A program made the translations under genes and the position numbers. 64,000 nucleotides of DNA from Pipra filicauda (lineage: Eukaryota; Chordata; Aves; Passeriformes; Pipridae), in the NCBI RefSeq assembly GCF_003945595.2, contig NW_024104421.1, positions 3,720,001 through 3,784,000 of the forward strand, read 5' to 3'. Under the pieces are notes generated by a model. The model did not search any database. It was given only the letters and a program-made list of their open reading frames with translations, and was not told the origin of the DNA. Position 1 is the first letter of the stretch, and every line of letters starts with the position of its first letter. This document shows positions 63,101 to 64,000 of this stretch, piece after piece.

Positions 63101-63771
63101 GTATCTCTACAGGGTGAATTATTTTATATGCTTGTCCATCATACACTGAATGGAGAGGTTTTTTTCCTCTGAGAAAGACAAAAGCAGCATCAGTCACTAC
63201 AGACTTTCAGAAACCAGAAAGTGATTCCCATTCTTACTTCAAGGGCAGAACCTTCCCATTTTAGTTGAGAACAATGGCAAAACACTCAAAATGTAGGAAT
63301 AAGTTTTAAAGACCTAGCAATGTTTGCTCCTAGAAAACAAACCAGAATTTTTTTTAACCTGACACTTCCAGAAAGTTGTTTGCTGTTGTAAAAAAAATTA
63401 GACTGCAAAAAAACCAGATGCAAATTTACTTGATAAAACCTCAATTCCAAGGTAAAACCTGAAAAATTGTCATGTGAATTGTGCATGCAATATTAACTGT
63501 CAGTCAGGTATACCACTCTGTGCCCAGAGTTTCTAGTTGTGCTTGTGTACCAACAAGGTGAACATACACCATACTACCTGGAAGAGCAACTCTGAAACAC
63601 AAGAAAAAAGAAATCAGACCAGATTCAATTCTACATCTCTAAAATATATCTTACCATAATTGAAGCTATTTCCTCAGGGTTATCACCATCCAAATCAAAT
63701 TTGAAAGTAACCATTTTCCGATTGTGTGTCTCTAGCTGGCACTCCACTACCCGATCACCTTTGTTCGAAAC
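38854..63771 (-). CDS. WNK1: WNK1 3' coding part (14 exons; 5' part beyond the right edge)
   Basis: WNK1 is a cytosolic, chloride-sensitive Ser/Thr kinase that phosphorylates SPAK/OSR1 and so controls NKCC and KCC cotransporters and cell volume. Joined exons, 5' to 3': 63655-63771, 61319-61492, 60483-60534, 60174-60314, 58384-59810, 55581-55664, 52360-52444, 51587-51643, 50057-50130, 48874-49529, 47786-47988, 46468-46662, 39467-39654, 38854-39168; 3,768 nt, 1,255 codons plus stop, all phases compatible. Order of features: second CCT-like domain ([31 protein letters not shown]); RFIV motif; conserved [18 protein letters not shown]; a long Ser/Thr/Ala/Pro-rich region with [28 protein letters not shown] and RFSV motifs for the CCT domain of SPAK/OSR1; acidic [21 protein letters not shown]-terminal coiled coil ([20 protein letters not shown]); and the terminal [11 protein letters not shown]. 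The kinase domain, first autoinhibitory domain and any HSN2-type exon lie outside the window. Similarity to human WNK1 is strong throughout. Confidence 0.97.
39467..39654 (-). CDS. WNK1: WNK1 penultimate coding exon
   Basis: 188 nt: two bases completing Gly, then [14 protein letters not shown] and the highly conserved [20 protein letters not shown] to SYE. Acceptor TTTGTAG, donor GAG/GTAAGA. Phase 1 in, 0 out. Confidence 0.97.
39655..46467 (-). other. WNK1: WNK1 intron between exons 12 and 13 of this window
   Basis: 6.8 kb, the largest WNK1 intron seen here, phase 1. It contains a candidate 42-nt cassette exon (41147-41188). Otherwise I see only short frames without family resemblance, an interrupted C-run near 42212-42220 and ordinary AT-rich sequence. 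Confidence 0.8.
41147..41188 (-). CDS. WNK1: Candidate 42-nt WNK1 cassette exon (unproven)
   Basis: On the minus strand, acceptor TCCTTCCCTCCTCAG is followed 42 nt later by ATA/GTAAGT. Entry and exit are both phase 1, matching the flanking WNK1 junctions exactly. Inclusion would replace one Gly by Ala, a 13-residue mainly hydrophobic insert ([13 protein letters not shown]) and Arg, without a stop. I do not recognise the peptide in any WNK protein. Intronic pseudo-exons with good splice sites are common, so this is a hypothesis. Confidence 0.3.
46468..46662 (-). CDS. WNK1: WNK1 exon 12 of this window
   Basis: 195 nt, phase 1 to 1: [20 protein letters not shown], then [20 protein letters not shown] and VPSLSAPGQ. 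These match the human segment with [20 protein letters not shown]. Acceptor TTTTCCCCTCTAG, donor AAG/GTAAGA. Confidence 0.97.
46663..47785 (-). other. WNK1: WNK1 intron 11 of this window
   Basis: 1.1 kb phase-1 intron with a T/C-rich acceptor; nothing else was recognised. Confidence 0.85.
47786..47988 (-). CDS. WNK1: WNK1 exon 11 of this window, C-terminal coiled coil
   Basis: 203 nt: completes a Lys, then [20 protein letters not shown] forms the second half of the coiled coil begun in the previous exon, followed by [19 protein letters not shown] and a Ser/Lys-rich [15 protein letters not shown] tail. Nearly identical to human. Donor CAG/GTAAGA. Confidence 0.98.
47989..48873 (-). other. WNK1: WNK1 intron 10 of this window
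   Basis: 885-nt phase-2 intron splitting the coiled coil. The acceptor GTAACGTGTTAG has a weak pyrimidine tract. Nothing else was recognised. Confidence 0.85.
48874..49529 (-). CDS. WNK1: WNK1 exon 10 of this window with two RFxV motifs
   Basis: 656 nt, 218 codons plus two bases. Begins [20 protein letters not shown] is at 49269-49280 and RFSV at 49233-49244, spaced as in human WNK1 ([17 protein letters not shown]); such motifs dock the CCT domain of SPAK/OSR1. A variable Ser/Glu-rich stretch is followed by [20 protein letters not shown] and [10 protein letters not shown], the start of the coiled coil. Plus-strand frames here are shadows. Confidence 0.98.
49530..50056 (-). other. WNK1: WNK1 intron 9 of this window
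   Basis: 527-nt phase-0 intron, donor GTAGGA. If retained, the frame still reads V after GRFQ and so keeps the RFxV motif, but stops later inside the intron. Nothing else was seen. Confidence 0.85.
50057..50130 (-). CDS. WNK1: WNK1 exon 9 of this window
   Basis: 74 nt encoding [20 protein letters not shown] followed by GRFQ. Aligns with human ATSSGAGVFKMGRFQ. The RFxV motif is split by the exon junction: RFQ here, V in the next exon. Acceptor TTATCTTCAG, donor CAG/GTAGGA. Confidence 0.95.
50131..51586 (-). other. WNK1: WNK1 intron 8 of this window
   Basis: About 1.5 kb, phase 1. It contains the candidate 120-nt cassette exon at 51250-51369. The rest is AT-rich intron sequence. Confidence 0.85.
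51250..51369 (-). CDS. WNK1: Candidate 120-nt WNK1 cassette exon (unproven)
   Basis: Minus strand: acceptor ACTCATTTAG with a branch-like TAAC just upstream, 120 nt with no stop in the required frame, then donor ACA/GTAAGA. Entry phase 1 (G plus GA) and exit phase 1 (A plus CA) both fit the flanking WNK1 exons, and the length is a multiple of three. The 39 complete codons begin [14 protein letters not shown], continue with [12 protein letters not shown] and end CDVPDDN, a mixed-charge, ordinary-looking composition unlike the Ser/Thr/Pro-rich neighbours. Mammalian WNK1 has tissue-specific alternative exons near its 3' end; I cannot say whether this is one of them. The pyrimidine tract is weak. 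Confidence 0.4.
51587..51643 (-). CDS. WNK1: WNK1 exon 8 of this window (5' edge ambiguous)
   Basis: 57 nt, 18 codons plus partial codons: [18 protein letters not shown]. Corresponds to the poorly conserved human stretch ending in EAGTQPQK. With the 51643 edge, the length of the joined exon 7/8 region equals the human one. An alternative acceptor (ATGTAG) would start it at 51656 in phase 0 and add SVPS. Donor GATG/GTAAGA is strong. Confidence 0.8.
51644..52359 (-). other. WNK1: WNK1 intron 7 of this window
   Basis: About 0.7 kb. Its two ends are ambiguous by 2 nt (donor) and 13 nt (acceptor). No other feature was seen. Confidence 0.75.
52360..52444 (-). CDS. WNK1: WNK1 exon 7 of this window (3' edge ambiguous)
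   Basis: 28 codons plus one base: [20 protein letters not shown] then VPVTSAPA, matching human [20 protein letters not shown]. Acceptor CTTTTCTTTCTCAG is strong. The donor is either GTGTAT (exon end 52360, phase 1) or GTATGT (exon end 52358, phase 0). GTATGT is the better site; the first gives the length that agrees with human. Confidence 0.9.
52655..52795. repeat. A/C-rich low-complexity tract
   Basis: Irregular AAAAC/CAAA/CCAA units on the plus strand; in the WNK1 transcript it is T/G-rich. It is the compositional mirror of the GT-rich tract near 0.9-1.04 kb. Confidence 0.8.
54605..54865 (-). mobile_element. CR1 LINE fragment (3' part), 5'-truncated
   Basis: The plus strand reads AATGGGTCAGGTTGGAAGGG, then GGGTCATCTGGTCCCACCTC, GCACAGGATTGTGTCCAGAT and TTCTTCCTCATGTTCAGGTG, to CTTGTCCTATTGCTTGGCAC. 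This is the reverse complement of the 3' region of avian CR1 elements as remembered. The element is in the same orientation as WNK1, heavily truncated and not capable of coding for reverse transcriptase. Confidence 0.9.
55310..55415 (-). mobile_element. CR1 LINE 3' fragment, very short
   Basis: The plus strand reads AGAGTGGTTTGGGTTGGAAG, GATCATCTAGTTCCAACCCC and CCATGGGCAGGGACACCTCC, then TCCCACTAGACCAGGCTGCT: the extreme 3' end of a CR1 of a different subfamily from the copy 450 bp away. It lies about 165 nt downstream (in WNK1 sense) of the exon at 55581-55664. Confidence 0.92.
55581..55664 (-). CDS. WNK1: WNK1 exon 6 of this window (weak donor)
   Basis: 84 nt, 28 codons, phase 0 to 0: [20 protein letters not shown] then FPGPSLTQ, matching human VLPVGTELPAGTLPSEQLPP and FPGPSLTQ. 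It lacks a long open frame of its own and was found by looking for the missing segment. Acceptor is TTATCCGTAG with a poor pyrimidine tract, and the donor CAG/GTGCTA is weak, so skipping is plausible and would keep the frame. The overlapping plus-strand 112-codon frame is a shadow. Confidence 0.93.
55665..58383 (-). other. WNK1: WNK1 intron 5 of this window
   Basis: 2.7 kb phase-0 intron, donor CCG/GTAAGA. Contains a 17-nt palindrome at 57434-57450; no repeat element or further exon was recognised. Confidence 0.85.
58384..59810 (-). CDS. WNK1: WNK1 large Ser/Thr/Pro-rich exon (exon 5 of this window)
   Basis: 1,427 nt, 475 codons plus two bases. Begins with a completed Val, then [20 protein letters not shown] and LQQAFSE, which is near-identical to human. 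A low-complexity Ser/Thr/Ala/Val/Pro region of about 300 residues has drifted in length. Conservation returns at [40 protein letters not shown] and SLETSLV, and the exon ends [10 protein letters not shown] before GTAAGA. It is disordered in the family. Several plus-strand frames over it are shadows. Confidence 0.98.
59811..60173 (-). other. WNK1: WNK1 intron 4 of this window
   Basis: 363-nt phase-1 intron, donor GTAAGT, acceptor GTTTTTCCAG. Nothing else was seen. Confidence 0.88.
60174..60314 (-). CDS. WNK1: WNK1 exon 4 of this window with RFIV motif
   Basis: 141 nt, 46 codons plus partial codons: [20 protein letters not shown] then [13 protein letters not shown] at 60256-60267 is a SPAK/OSR1 docking motif, in the same context as human [16 protein letters not shown]. 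Donor ATGG/GTAAGT. Confidence 0.98.
60483..60534 (-). CDS. WNK1: WNK1 exon 3 of this window, small
   Basis: 52 nt, 17 codons plus one base: [17 protein letters not shown]. Matches human EFKQPIPASSMPQQI; too short to appear as an open frame. Acceptor CTTACTTTACAG, donor ATAG/GTAAGT. Confidence 0.93.
60535..61318 (-). other. WNK1: WNK1 intron 2 of this window
   Basis: 784-nt phase-0 intron; nothing recognised beyond splice sites. Confidence 0.85.
61319..61492 (-). CDS. WNK1: WNK1 exon 2 of this window, second half of CCT-like domain
   Basis: 174 nt, 58 codons, phase 0 to 0: [20 protein letters not shown], then [20 protein letters not shown] and QGLESMQ. Completes the second CCT-like domain and the acidic linker after it. 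Acceptor GTTCTCTTTACAG, donor CAG/GTACGT. Confidence 0.98.
61493..63654 (-). other. WNK1: WNK1 intron 1 of this window
   Basis: 2.2 kb phase-0 intron within the CCT-like domain. AT-rich, with T-runs and no recognised repeat or exon. Confidence 0.85.
63655..63771 (-). CDS. WNK1: WNK1 exon 1 of this window, first half of second CCT-like domain
   Basis: 117 nt, 39 codons, phase 0 to 0: [20 protein letters not shown], then [19 protein letters not shown], near-identical to human. In WNK kinases this PASK/FRAY homology-2-like fold binds RFxV peptides. Acceptor TTTGCTTTAG, donor ATG/GTAAGA. Confidence 0.98.
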
Positions 63772-64000
63772 CTAAAGCAAAGAAAAGAGTACTTCAAACC
63801 AAAAGCACAAGAATCTAAGGCTTTTTCTTTAAAGTTCATTGAAACAAACCAACAGTATTGGTATAACACAAACTTGTTCTCTCTTTCCAGTCTAATAAAT
63901 GGTGCCATGTACAGCATCATTTTTGTCTGAGGATACATCAAATATTCTGGAACAGTCTGTGGAACCACTGGTAGCTAAGCAAGCCAATTTTGCCAGATAT
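63772..64000 (-). other. WNK1: WNK1 intron, partial
   Basis: Upstream intron running off the right edge. A 73-codon frame in it overlaps the exon only through the intron and is not coding. Confidence 0.85.

Noticed and set aside
1..64000. CRISPR arrays, operons, prophage or endogenous retrovirus
   Set aside because: No spaced direct repeats, bacterial gene organisation, or retroviral gag/pol/LTR signatures were seen; the window is ordinary vertebrate gene space.

Overview
The window is vertebrate nuclear DNA, almost certainly from a bird. It has long introns with GT/AG junctions, a CpG-island promoter, fragments of CR1 LINEs of the avian type, and no prokaryotic gene organisation. It holds three neighbouring genes in the order known from other amniotes: ERC1, RAD52 and WNK1 (human 12p13.33). 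I recognised them by translating exons and comparing with remembered family proteins; no search was run.

Layout. 1-19.3 kb is the 5' part of ERC1 on the minus strand: one coding exon (7815-8637, codons 1-223), a large downstream intron on its left and a 5'UTR intron of about 10 kb on its right. A CpG island at about 18.78-19.72 kb is the probable head-to-head promoter of ERC1 (leftward) and RAD52 (rightward). RAD52 runs on the plus strand from the island to about 34.23 kb. Its complete coding sequence was assembled from eleven coding exons (416 codons, all phases consistent), with a first intron of about 6.2 kb. About 2 kb of intergenic DNA follows. WNK1 then runs on the minus strand, tail-to-tail with RAD52, from its poly(A) signals at 36.28-36.30 kb to the right edge. 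Fourteen 3' coding exons were assembled (1,255 codons plus stop, all in phase). They cover the second CCT-like domain, four RFxV motifs, the Ser/Thr/Pro-rich region, the C-terminal coiled coil and the conserved C-terminus. The kinase domain lies beyond the right edge.

Roles. The three genes do not form a pathway: ERC1 is a scaffold of the presynaptic active zone and cell cortex, RAD52 anneals single-stranded DNA in break repair, and WNK1 is a chloride-sensing kinase controlling SPAK/OSR1 and cation-chloride cotransport. ERC1 and RAD52 probably share a promoter; RAD52 and WNK1 converge.

I found no new multi-gene system. The best leads are two unannotated, phase-compatible candidate cassette exons in WNK1 introns (120 nt at 51250-51369 and 42 nt at 41147-41188), a strict 6-bp-period G-tract array beside the RAD52 exon 1 donor, a double palindrome in an ERC1 intron, and a 39-bp duplicated element in RAD52 intron 1. 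The intron scan for extra exons was by eye and not exhaustive.
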